Shown here in pieces: positions 8,990 through 17,800 of a DNA stretch of 64,000 nucleotides (position 1 is its first letter; each line of letters starts with the position of its first letter). This DNA is from Bradyrhizobium sp. AZCC 1719 (GTDB lineage Bacteria; Pseudomonadota; Alphaproteobacteria; Rhizobiales; Xanthobacteraceae), in assembly GCF_036924525.1 (NCBI RefSeq), contig NZ_JAZHRU010000001.1, positions 124,001 to 188,000 of the forward strand. Reading direction: 5' to 3'. The position numbers were made by a program, and so were the translations under genes. Below the pieces are notes generated by a model. That model was not told the origin of the DNA. It did no database searches and saw nothing but the letters and a program-made list of their open reading frames with translations.

Positions 8990-9243
8990 AGTCGCCCGTC
9001 GTCAAACGCTCGATCGTCGTTGCCGGTCACAAGACCAGCGTCAGCCTCGAAGAAGCTTTCTGGAACGGGATGAAGGAAATCTCGGGCCTGCGGAACATGA
9101 CGCTGTCCGAACTCGTCGGCGAGATCGACAGCAATCGCCAGCAGGGCAACCTGTCCTCGGCAATCCGTCTCTTCGTGCTCGACTATTTCCGTACCCGCGC
9201 CATGCCTGCGGCCGCGCCGGACGCGCCGCGGCCGCAGGCGTAA
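8986..9243 (+). CDS. Ribbon-helix-helix domain protein
   Basis: An 85-residue protein of the alphaproteobacterial RHH type (COG4321-like). The strand VVKRSIVVAGHKTSVSLEEAFWNGMKEI is followed by a helix-turn-helix part LRNMTLSELVGEIDSNRQQGNLSSAIRLFVLDYFR. The ribbon-helix-helix fold usually binds DNA as a dimer, so a regulator is likely, but no target is visible. It is coupled by a 4-base overlap to the DUF4169 gene. The C-terminal MPAAAPDAPRPQA is low complexity. Confidence 0.82.
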   Translation: MKSPVVKRSIVVAGHKTSVSLEEAFWNGMKEISGLRNMTLSELVGEIDSNRQQGNLSSAIRLFVLDYFRTRAMPAAAPDAPRPQA

Positions 9244-9295
9244 GCCTCGATCAGGCGAGCGCGTCGCAACGCACCCGCCCTGTTACGTCATAAGC

Positions 9296-9874
9296 TCAAT
9301 AAACGAGTCCGGTGCCGGGCGGCTTTTCGAGCGCCGCGGCCAGCGATCGATACTCCTCACAAGCCGTACCGCAAATCGCCGCGATCCGCGTCAGATGATA
9401 CGACGCCTGGTCGCGATTGCCCTGCTCGACCTGCCACAGGCCGTAGTACTGCCAGGTCAGCACGTGGTTCGGATCCGCCTTCAACGCGCGCTCGTACCAA
9501 ACCTGCGACAGCCCGTAGTCGCCGAGCTTGCGATAGGAATAGCCGATCAGATTGGCGACGTCGGCGTTATCGTCACGGCCGAGCGCCTTTAGCTGCTCGA
9601 TGGCACCAGCAAAGTCGTTGCGCTCATAGATCGTCGCATGCGCGGCACGGTACGCTTTCCGGAACGCATCATCGTCGGTGCTCGACTGTTTGGGTGGCTT
9701 CTTCTTCGACTTCGAGGTCGATTTGGGAGCGGATCTGGTGTCCGGCGGCGGCGGGGCGGCCGAAGGCGGGTCACCGCCGCCTCCTGCGGCATAGGCCGGA
9801 ACGGATGGCGGCGATGCGATCACTGCCATTGAAAACAACGCCAGCGTAGCGAACTTGATTGCCGACTTCATCAT
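9296..9874 (-). CDS. Secreted TPR-repeat protein
   Basis: A protein of about 192 residues with a Sec signal peptide ending near VPAYAA and a proline/serine/lysine-rich linker (residues about 25-60). Two to three TPR-like helix pairs follow, for example ANLIGYSYRKLGDYGLSQVWYERALKADPNHVLTWQYYGLWQVEQGN. The cysteines in ICGTACEE near the end could form a disulfide in the periplasm. The start is either 9874 or 9871, both served by a GGAGGT site; an ATG at 9904 is unlikely. It is convergent with the RHH gene. TPRs indicate protein-protein contact; the partner is unknown. Confidence 0.82.
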   Translation of the reverse strand: MMKSAIKFATLALFSMAVIASPPSVPAYAAGGGGDPPSAAPPPPDTRSAPKSTSKSKKKPPKQSSTDDDAFRKAYRAAHATIYERNDFAGAIEQLKALGRDDNADVANLIGYSYRKLGDYGLSQVWYERALKADPNHVLTWQYYGLWQVEQGNRDQASYHLTRIAAICGTACEEYRSLAAALEKPPGTGLVY

Positions 9875-10107
9875 GCAAACCTCCGGGTTTCCTGCGTGAG
9901 CCATCCATGGTCCAGCCGGAGGTAGAGACCCCGCCGCGAGGGAAGTATTCCCGCCAGGTCGCGCGCGAACCGTTTGCGCGCCTTGCCTAGCTGGACGAAT
10001 GACGGCAATGCGTATCTAATTGACGGTCGTTGCAGTCCCCGCAAAAGCGGCCGACGGAACCCGGCGAAAACCGGCTGAAGAAGCGTAGAGACCCCCTGGA
10101 GAGAGAA

Positions 10108-10212
10108 ATGGACATCGCAAAGCTGACCGCGCCTCGCGACCTCAGTCCATTTTCGGAAGCTCTCCATGCCTGCCTTTCTCGTTCTGGATTCCATCTCCCT
10201 CGCCACGCCTGA
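10108..10212 (+). CDS. Short upstream ORF overlapping the ABC-F start
   Basis: A 34-codon frame (MDIAKLTAPRDLSPF...) with a strong GGAGAG site 6-7 bases before its ATG. It ends 47 bases inside the ABC-F gene in another frame. Antibiotic-resistance ABC-F genes in other bacteria are controlled by translated leader ORFs, so this could be regulatory. It could equally be chance: no conservation can be judged here. Confidence 0.3.
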   Translation: MDIAKLTAPRDLSPFSEALHACLSRSGFHLPRHA

Positions 10213-11743
10213 CGGACGCCCGCTGTTCGACGGATTGACGCTCGCCTTAGGGCGCGAGCGCACCGGCCTTGTCGGCCGCAACGGCTGCGGCAAATCCTCA
10301 TTGCTGCGCCTGATTGCGGGCGAGATCGAACCTGCCGGCGGATCGCTGCAACGCATCGGCTCGATCGGCATGCTCGCACAACTGACTGACGAACGGCTGA
10401 CGACCGACGAGGCGCTTGGCGTCGCCGGCGGCCTCGCCCGCCTGCGCCGGCTCGAACGCGGCGAAGGATCGCTTGATGACGCGACGGAAGCGGATTGGAC
10501 GCTGGAAGCGCGAATACAAGCGACGCTGATCGAGGCCGGACTGCCGTCGCTGCCGCTGGATCGCCCGATCGTCTCCTTGAGCGGCGGCGAGCGGACGCGG
10601 GTGGCGCTGGCGCGGCTTTTGATCGAGGCACCGGATCTGCTGCTCTTGGACGAGCCGACCAACAATCTCGATACCGACGGAAGACAGGCCGTGGCGCAGA
10701 TGCTCGAACGCTGGCAGGGCGGCGTGCTCGTCGCCAGCCACGACCGCACGCTGCTCGAACGCGTCGACCGCATCGTCGAACTGACGCCGGTTGGCGTCAC
10801 CCTGTTCGGCGGCGCGTGGCCGGAGTTTGCCAAGGCGCGTGAGGCGGCGCGGGCCCGCGCCGCCGATGACCTCGACCGCGCCTCGGATGCATTGCGCAAT
10901 ACCGAGCGCGCAGTGCAGAAGGCGCGGGAAAAGAAGGCGCGCCGCGACAAGGCCGGCCGGGCCTGGCGCGCCAAGGGCATCGAGGACAAAATGTTCATGG
11001 ACCGCGAGAAGGAGCGCGCCGAGAACAGCGCCGCGCGCGAAAGCGGGCTTGCCAGCCGCCTGCTCGGCGAGCGCACCGAAGCATTGGAAACAGCCAAAGC
11101 GCAAGTCGAGATCCTGACACCGCTTTCGATCGATCTACCGCGCACCCATCTGCCCGGCGGCCGCGAACTCGTCGCCCTCAGGGACGTGGTGATGGCTTTC
11201 GGGGAGCGCCGTCTGTTCGGACCGCTGTCGTTCGAGGTTCGCGGACCCGAGCGGATCGCCATCCGCGGCGCCAACGGTTCTGGCAAGACCACCTTGTTCC
11301 GCCTGCTCACCGGTGAGTTGCCCCCCGCGAGCGGTGACATCGACCGCCTCACCGACCGTATTGCCGTGCTCGATCAGCATGTCGGCCTGCTCGATCCCGA
11401 GCTAAGCATCCTCGACAATCTGCGGCGCCTCAATCCAGAACTCTCGGCCAACGCGGCGCACGCCGCCCTGGCGCGGTTTGCGTTCCGTAACAAAGCGGCG
11501 CTGCAGATCGCGGCGACGCTGAGCGGCGGCGAGCGGCTGCGCGCGGGTTTGGCCTGCGTATTCGCGCGACCGCAGCCGCCTCTGCTCCTGCTGCTGGACG
11601 AACCGACCAACCATCTCGACCTTGTCTCGATCGAGGAGCTCGAGAGTGCACTAAAGGGATTCGACGGCGCGCTGATCGCCGTCAGCCACGACGAGGCGTT
11701 TCTGAAGGCGATCGGGATTAACCGGGAGATCGTGCTCGGTTAG
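10166..11743 (+). CDS. ABC-F family ATPase
   Basis: A 525-residue soluble protein with two ABC ATPase domains and no membrane segments, the mark of ABC-F proteins that act on ribosomes. The first domain has Walker A GRNGCGKSS, signature LSGGERTRVALARLL and Walker B LLLLDEPTNNLD. The linker helices (about 225-310) are very rich in R, K, A and E. The second domain has Walker A GANGSGKTT, signature LSGGERLRAGLACV and LLLLLDEPTNHLD. It most resembles the YheS/Uup-like group by length and could be a translation factor or a resistance factor. The start at 10166 overlaps a short upstream ORF. Confidence 0.92.
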   Translation: MPAFLVLDSISLATPDGRPLFDGLTLALGRERTGLVGRNGCGKSSLLRLIAGEIEPAGGSLQRIGSIGMLAQLTDERLTTDEALGVAGGLARLRRLERGEGSLDDATEADWTLEARIQATLIEAGLPSLPLDRPIVSLSGGERTRVALARLLIEAPDLLLLDEPTNNLDTDGRQAVAQMLERWQGGVLVASHDRTLLERVDRIVELTPVGVTLFGGAWPEFAKAREAARARAADDLDRASDALRNTERAVQKAREKKARRDKAGRAWRAKGIEDKMFMDREKERAENSAARESGLASRLLGERTEALETAKAQVEILTPLSIDLPRTHLPGGRELVALRDVVMAFGERRLFGPLSFEVRGPERIAIRGANGSGKTTLFRLLTGELPPASGDIDRLTDRIAVLDQHVGLLDPELSILDNLRRLNPELSANAAHAALARFAFRNKAALQIAATLSGGERLRAGLACVFARPQPPLLLLLDEPTNHLDLVSIEELESALKGFDGALIAVSHDEAFLKAIGINREIVLG

Positions 11744-11798
11744 GCCGTGCGGGAATACCCGCCTTGATTTTACGAGACGATTGGTCTAATAAATCGCC

Positions 11799-12446
11799 AT
11801 GAAAGCGATTTTGCCGTCAACCGAACCTCGTCGACGTGGCCGCCCGCCCAAGGACCAAACACGGCCAAACGCGCCGCGCGCACGTCTGTTACGCACTGGC
11901 GTCGCGATCCTGACCGAGAAAGGCTTCAGTGCCGTTGGGGTTGAGGAGATCCTGGAAGCTGCAGAGATCCCAAAAGGGTCATTTTACCACTACTTCGACA
12001 GCAAGGAGGCCTTCGGTCTCGAACTGATCGACGCCTATGCCGACTATTTCGCACGCAAGTTGGACCGATGGTTCGACAACACGGATCGTGCTCCGCTCGA
12101 CCGTCTCCGTGATTTCATAGCAGATGCCCGGTCGGGGATGGCGCGGTACGGCTACCGGCGCGGTTGCCTCGTCGGCAATCTCGGGCAGGAGATGGGCGTT
12201 CTGCCAGAACCATTCCGCAAGCGCCTCGCCGCCGTCTTCCGGGACTGGGAAGTGCGGACCTCCCGTTGCCTGCGGTTGGCGCAGGAGGCCGGCCAGATTC
12301 CCACAGGCATCGATTGCGAGTGTCTCGCGCAGTTTTTTTGGACCGGCTGGGAGGGCGCGGTGCTGCGCGCCAAGCTCGAACGGCGCCCCGACGCGCTCGA
12401 CGTATTCGCCGAAGGATTCCTTGCGATGATCCAAGGCGAAACATGA
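11799..12446 (+). CDS. TetR-family regulator, AcuR-like
   Basis: A 215-residue repressor. After a basic, proline-rich N-terminus (RRRGRPPKDQTR) comes a TetR helix-turn-helix: GVAILTEKGFSAVGVEEILEAAEIPKGSFYHYFDSKEAF. The C-terminal part YGYRRGCLVGNLGQEMGVLPEPFRKRL is the pattern of the AcuR subgroup (acrylate/acryloyl-CoA responsive in Rhodobacter). It precedes two AhpD-like genes and an acyl-CoA dehydrogenase homologue on the same strand, its likely targets. The ligand is not established. Confidence 0.9.
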   Translation: MKAILPSTEPRRRGRPPKDQTRPNAPRARLLRTGVAILTEKGFSAVGVEEILEAAEIPKGSFYHYFDSKEAFGLELIDAYADYFARKLDRWFDNTDRAPLDRLRDFIADARSGMARYGYRRGCLVGNLGQEMGVLPEPFRKRLAAVFRDWEVRTSRCLRLAQEAGQIPTGIDCECLAQFFWTGWEGAVLRAKLERRPDALDVFAEGFLAMIQGET

Positions 12447-12548
12447 GAAGAATGAAAATGGGAACGAAGAAGGCCCGTCCCGCGGGCGCGGTGCGGTGCC
12501 GCGTGATCGTCCCGATCTCTAACGAGTAGTAATCTGGGAACCAAAGTC

Positions 12549-13124
12549 ATGACCCAAGCACTTGCAGTCAGTCGCTTCCCTGTTCCCGATCTCGCCGACA
12601 TGCCCGATGACATCCGGAATCGCATCCTGGCCGTCCAGGAGAAGTCGGGCTTCATTCCGAATGTCTTTCTCGTGCTCGCGCACCGACCGGAGGAGTTCCG
12701 CGCATTCTTCGCCTACCACGATGCGCTGATGGAAAAGCCCGGCAACCTGACCAAAGCCGAGCGCGAGATGATCGTGGTTGCGACCAGCAACCTCAACCAG
12801 TGCCAGTACTGCGTGGTCGCGCACGGCGCGATCCTGCGGATACGTGCCAAGGACCCGCTGATCGCGGATCAGGTCGCCGTCAACTACCGCAAGGCCGACA
12901 TCACCGATCGCCAGAAGGCGATGCTGGACTTCGCTGTTCGAGTCTCGACCGAGGCCCAAAAAGTGTCCGAGAGCGACTTTGCTACGCTGAAGTCGCACGG
13001 ATTCACCGAGGAGGACATCTGGGACATCGCTGCGATCTCAGCCTTCTTCGGCTTGTCGAACCGACTTGCCAACGTGACAAGCATGCGTCCGAACTCCGAA
13101 TTCTACTCCATGGGCCGCGGATGA
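12549..13124 (+). CDS. AhpD-like (carboxymuconolactone decarboxylase family) peroxidase-related protein
   Basis: A 191-residue protein of the uncharacterised peroxidase-related group of the AhpD/CMD superfamily. It carries the redox motif NQCQYCVVAHG (Cys-x-x-Cys then His) at about residues 82-92. Other family segments are MPDDIRNRILAVQEKSGFIPNVF at the start and LDFAVRVSTEAQKVSESDF later. Such proteins are thought to reduce hydroperoxides or act as alkylhydroperoxidase-like scaffolds. It starts a three-gene row with another CMD protein (12 bases on) and an acyl-CoA dehydrogenase homologue, all behind an AcuR-like regulator. Confidence 0.9.
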   Translation: MTQALAVSRFPVPDLADMPDDIRNRILAVQEKSGFIPNVFLVLAHRPEEFRAFFAYHDALMEKPGNLTKAEREMIVVATSNLNQCQYCVVAHGAILRIRAKDPLIADQVAVNYRKADITDRQKAMLDFAVRVSTEAQKVSESDFATLKSHGFTEEDIWDIAAISAFFGLSNRLANVTSMRPNSEFYSMGRG

Positions 13125-13136
13125 GGGGAGGATCAG

Positions 13137-13487
13137 ATGTTCTTAAATTGGAGAGATTATCTGCGCACTGGCCGTCGGGCCGGGGCAGCACTCATGGCGG
13201 CCAATCCGAAGATGGTGGCGGGCTTTCAGGCGCTGAGCGCTGGTCAGAACGGCAACGGAGTCCTCGACCCGAAGACGAAGGAGCTGATCGCCCTCGCCGT
13301 GGCAGTGACCACCCGCTGCGATAGCTGCATCGCCGTCCATGCGGAAGCAGCGCGCCGAGCGGGGGTGTCCGAGGCAGAGTTGACTGATGCAATGGGCACC
13401 GCAGTCGCGCTCAACGCCGGCGCAGCGTACAGCTATGCAATGAGGACCCTCGAGGCTTACCAGCAGTTTGGGGAAAAGGCGTCCTGA
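13137..13487 (+). CDS. Carboxymuconolactone decarboxylase / AhpD-family protein
   Basis: A 116-residue single-domain member of the CMD/AhpD fold. It has the motif TRCDSCIAVHAEAARRAG (C-x-x-C-x-x-x-H), as in alkylhydroperoxidase AhpD, and the later GTAVALNAGAAYSYA helix. Its position, 12 bases after another AhpD-like gene, suggests the two proteins work together, perhaps in peroxide or thiol redox chemistry linked to the next gene's substrate. A GAGGGGAGGATC ribosome site precedes the ATG. Confidence 0.9.
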   Translation: MFLNWRDYLRTGRRAGAALMAANPKMVAGFQALSAGQNGNGVLDPKTKELIALAVAVTTRCDSCIAVHAEAARRAGVSEAELTDAMGTAVALNAGAAYSYAMRTLEAYQQFGEKAS

Positions 13488-13584
13488 GGGGTCGAGATTA
13501 TGCCAACGCAAGCATTGGCTGGTGAACAATGCTGCTCTGGTGATGCCGCCGGATACTCTAGTCCGTGCAGAATGGAAGGATGCC

Positions 13585-14793
13585 ATGGAGCTCTCATCCC
13601 AGCAATTGGCCTTGAAAGAAAGAGCCGCCGCTCTCTCAAATGGGCTGCTTCGCAAACGCGCCGCCGAGATTGATCAATCGCGCGAGTATCCCTGGGATGT
13701 CGTAGAAGCGCTGAAAGCCGAGCGCTTCATGGGGATGACCATTCCGACAGAATACGGCGGCCAAGGTCGGAGCTTCCTCGATACGGTGTTGGTCATTGAG
13801 GAGATGGCACGCTCGTGTACGGTCTCGGCGCGTATCGTCGTTGAGGCCAATATGGGTGCGATCTCGACCGTCATGGCGTACGGTACCGACGCACAGCGCA
13901 AGCGCGCGGCCGATCTCGTGTTGGCAGGCGACAAACCGGCCATCTGCATTACAGAGCCTGACGCGGGCAGTGACGCGAGCGGAATGAAGACCCGGGCTGA
14001 CAAACGCGGCAACCGCTACGTGCTTAATGGCAAGAAGCATTGGATCACCGGCGCTGGCGTGTCGCGCCTCCACCTGATCTTCGCGCGAGTATTCGATGAG
14101 GACGGTGAGGAACTGGGCGTTGGCGGCTTCCTGGCTGTGCGTGGGGAGGCCGAAGGACTGCGCGTGAGCAAGCGCGAAACGACAATGGGGCTCTGCGGCA
14201 TGCCTGAGGGCGAGCTCGTGTTCGAAGATCTGGAGACTACGCCAGACATGGTGCTGCTGCCCCCGTCGGGCTTCAAGCGCGGCTTCGCCGACCTTATCAA
14301 TGCCTATAACAGCCAGCGTGTCGGCGCGGGCACTGTTGCCATGGGGATTGCTGCCGGTGCGCTGGAGCACGCCGTTGAATGGGCCAAGACGCGCGAGCAG
14401 TTCGGGCGGCCGATCGGCGAGTTCCAGGGTCTGCAGTGGATGCTTGCCGATATGCAGACGCAGCTCACCGCATCCCGCCTGATGCTGCATGCGGCCGCAT
14501 CGTCACGAGGTCCGGGCGGCAGCTCATTCCCCGATCCGGCCCTTGCTGCCCAGGCGAAGATCTTCGCGTCGGAAGCCGCGATCAAAATCGTCAATGATGC
14601 GCTGCAAGTGTTCGGGGCGCGCGGCTATTCGCGTGACTTCCCGCTTGAGCGCATGGCGCGTGATGTGCGCATGTTCACGATCGGCGGCGGCACGGCCCAG
14701 GTGCTGCGCACGCTCGTCGCGAGCAAGGTTCTGGGCTGGAAGCTGCCGCAGACGCGCGACGGCTACATGATGTCGAAACCCAATGTAGATTGA
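13585..14793 (+). CDS. Acyl-CoA dehydrogenase homologue, desulfinase-like active site
   Basis: A 402-residue flavoprotein of the acyl-CoA dehydrogenase fold: CITEPDAGSDASGMKT and KHWITGAG (FAD/substrate loops), REQFGRPIGEFQ and YSRDFPLERMARD. The usual catalytic Glu of E-G-T is Gly368 here (IGGGT), and the alternative Glu of the isovaleryl-CoA type is Gln244 (SQR). Arg83 is also present. From memory, 3-sulfinopropanoyl-CoA desulfinase uses this same Arg/Gln pair (Arg84, Gln246) instead of a catalytic base, so a C-S cleaving role is plausible. The start MELSSQQL has a GAAGGA site; an in-frame ATG at 13468 overlaps the previous gene and was rejected. Confidence 0.85.
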   Translation: MELSSQQLALKERAAALSNGLLRKRAAEIDQSREYPWDVVEALKAERFMGMTIPTEYGGQGRSFLDTVLVIEEMARSCTVSARIVVEANMGAISTVMAYGTDAQRKRAADLVLAGDKPAICITEPDAGSDASGMKTRADKRGNRYVLNGKKHWITGAGVSRLHLIFARVFDEDGEELGVGGFLAVRGEAEGLRVSKRETTMGLCGMPEGELVFEDLETTPDMVLLPPSGFKRGFADLINAYNSQRVGAGTVAMGIAAGALEHAVEWAKTREQFGRPIGEFQGLQWMLADMQTQLTASRLMLHAAASSRGPGGSSFPDPALAAQAKIFASEAAIKIVNDALQVFGARGYSRDFPLERMARDVRMFTIGGGTAQVLRTLVASKVLGWKLPQTRDGYMMSKPNVD

Positions 14794-14806
14794 GACTAAT
14801 GAGTTC

Positions 14807-17800
14807 TTAGTTAGAGCGCGGCGGCGGATTGGCGAACTGCGGCGTCAGCGCAAGCGGCGGACGCGGCCTCGGCTTGGCGGCGCCCGGCGCGGGCCTGACG
14901 TCGATCGGCGGCGGCAGCGGCGCAACCTGCGGCTGGCCTGCGACAGGCGCCGGCGGCGCGTTGACGACGGGCGGACGCGGCGCGGTCGCCTTCTTCGCCG
15001 GAGGCCGCCGTGGGTCGCGCCCCTTTGGCGCGACGACCGGCGCGCTCGGCACTGCCTCCGGAATCGGCAACTGCCCCTCCGTAGGCAGCACGATTGGCGG
15101 CGGCGACGACGGTGGCGGCTCGCCGCGCTCGATGGCATCGAGCCTTCGCGTTTCGTGATCGATCGCACGCACCGCCAGCCACGAAGACAACGGGGCAACG
15201 TCGACGCTGCGGCTCAGCGCATCGGGCGTCCCCACGGCAAGCAGTTGAATCTCCGGACGTCCGGTCGTCATCGTCAGTGAAAGGGCGGCGCGGACATCCG
15301 CCTGATCGGCGGCGATATCGTATCCGCCGGAGACGATGGCCCGCACGCCATTGCCGTCCAGCGTCGTCGCGCCGACGCGAAGCCGGCCGTCCCTGATGGT
15401 GAACGGGATTTGCGCCGAAGGCACCGCAAGCGCGCCGGCCGGAAGTGCGGATTCGACGATCTGCTTCAATCGGACGTCGTCCTTGGCCTGCCCGTTGTCA
15501 TTGGCGCGGACCGCCACTTCGAAAGCGCGCGGATCGAGGCCTGAGATCCTGGCCGCCTCCAGCGTCAGCGTTCCGCTGCCGGACAGCGCGCCCGCCAGCG
15601 CCGAGGCGCTGCGGCCCTGGGTCGTCAGCGTCATCTGCATCGACGCCCGGCCGGCAGGCATCGCGAGATTGCGATAGCGCAGCGCCGCGCCGTCGACACC
15701 GGAAAGCTGGACGCTCGCGTTCAAGGCAATTCCGTGCGCGCCCGGCCTTGCATCGATCGTGGCCGTGACATCGCCACCGCCGATCTTGCCTTTGATGGCG
15801 TCGAAGGTCAGCGACTTGCCGTCACTCTTGACCACCCCGCTCACCGGCTGCAATTCGCTTCCGCCTGGAAGCAGGCCGCGCAACGCCTGAAACGCGATGC
15901 TGCCGCGCCAACCCTTCGCAATCCCGGGGCCGAGCGGCTCGGCGGCATCGTGTCCGGCGGCACCGAGCGCCAGGGCAAGGGCCGGCGTCAGCGCGAGTTG
16001 GTCGGCGCCGATCTCACCTTCGATCTCCTTTTCCTCGCCGAGCGTCACCGCCACGCGGCCGCGCAGGCGCGAACCGCCGACGCTGCTGTCGAGATCGTCG
16101 AAGGTGAGCTTGTTGCCGGTGAGCTGCACGCGCGAGGACAGGCCGATGTTCTGCGCTAGCGTATCCGCCGGTTTGAGATCGAGCAGCGGGGCGAAATCGG
16201 CGCTGCGAACCTTCAAGCCGAGAACGGCCTTTGCCTCCGGCGCCCATGGTTCGGCGGAGCCTTCCGCTTCGGCATCGAGTCCCGTTCCCGAGATCTTTGC
16301 CTTGAGCCGCAACGGCGCGCCCCATGCGCCCGTCGCGGTGCTCTCGAATTGCGCGGGGCCGTCGCCCGCCGCGATGGCGCGATCGAAGCCGAGCAAGGCA
16401 AGCAAGGTGCGACCTTGCTCCGACGACAATTTCGAATCGATCCAGACCTCGCTGCGCTGGAGCGCGGCCAGATCGATGCCCTGGATCGCCGCGACGGCAG
16501 GTCTGGCGGTGATCGTGCTGGTGCCCTTGAGCAGCGGCGAGTCGAGTTCGGCCGTGGCGCGCGCCTGGACGCGATCGGACGGCCCGGCATTTTTGGTGAG
16601 ATCGAGCGCCAGTTTCAGGCGCGCCGGACCCGGGCTCGTCCCCATCGCATTGAGCCGCGCGGCCAGCGGCGGTGAAAAGGGAACGATCAGGCTGGTCAGC
16701 CGGCCGAGCGAGGCGGCGCTCGAATTGAGCGCGAACCATCCGGTCGCGTTGACGCGATCGAAATTGCCCGCGCCGTCCAGCGTCACGTTTTCAAGCTCGC
16801 CGATTTTCAACTGCTCGAGCGATATCTTCGCCGGCGAGTAAGCCAGTCTGGCGAGCAGCGGAGATAGCTCCTGGCCGGCGGAGGTGGCGCGGCCGATATC
16901 GAGCGAAAGCTTTCCCTCGTCCGGCCACTCGCCGTGCGGCCCTACAAGCGACCGCGCAAAAGCCGTGGCGGCATCGAGATCAAGGCGCGCCGCTTTCAGT
17001 TCGGCATCGATCCGGGAGCCGTGATCGGCTTGCCGGTGCGACACCACCACCCGCCCCTCTACCGTGCCGCCATCGATGTCGGCCTTCATGGTGTCGATGG
17101 CAAAGCCTTCGGGCGCCACGGTGATGTCGCCGCGCAGGCGAAGCGGCTTCTGGCTGCGATAAGCGGTGTCGCCGCGGCCCTGCAGCCAGGTCAAGAGCGC
17201 ATCGGGATCGGAGGATTCGACGCTGAGCGCGGCCTTGAAGCGGTCCGGTACAGCGCTCTTCGCGCCGGCCTCGCTGAGCGAAACCCTGGTCGCGCCGGGC
17301 GCGCGGAACTCCAGCCTGTGGACGCGCCAGGACTTGGCATCGCCTTCGAGCTCGGCAGCGATGTCCTGCAATGGGCGCCCGCCGAGGATGACCTGCTCAG
17401 AGGCGAGTTCGATTTGCGCCGGGATCGGCAGATGCGGAACGACGGAGCTAAGCGCCTGCAGCGCCGGCAGCGCGCGAGCCGGCTCGATCGAATTGTCTTT
17501 GCCATTTTCCTTGGCAACGAACCTGTCGGCATCGAGCTGACGCGCCGACAGCGCCGCGCGCAACAACGGCGTCGCGCCGAAACGGATGTCGCCGCTGCCT
17601 GCAAGTTTCAGGGCGCGCTCCTCGGCGCCATAGGTCACTTCGACTTGTTCGAGCCGCGCCGCCGAATAATCGGACTTGACCTTGGCGGCGATACGCCACG
17701 GTGGATCGTTGCCCTTGCCCTTCTGGCCGGGAGGAGCGACGAGCGTTATCGCGCCTTCAAACCGCGGCGCGCGGGAATCGAAGTTCAGCAGGCCGTCGAG

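Noticed and set aside
9871..11352. 493-residue open frame on the minus strand opposite the ABC-F gene
   Set aside because: It is very rich in Ser/Arg with no family features; a shadow of the ABC-F gene caused by high GC.
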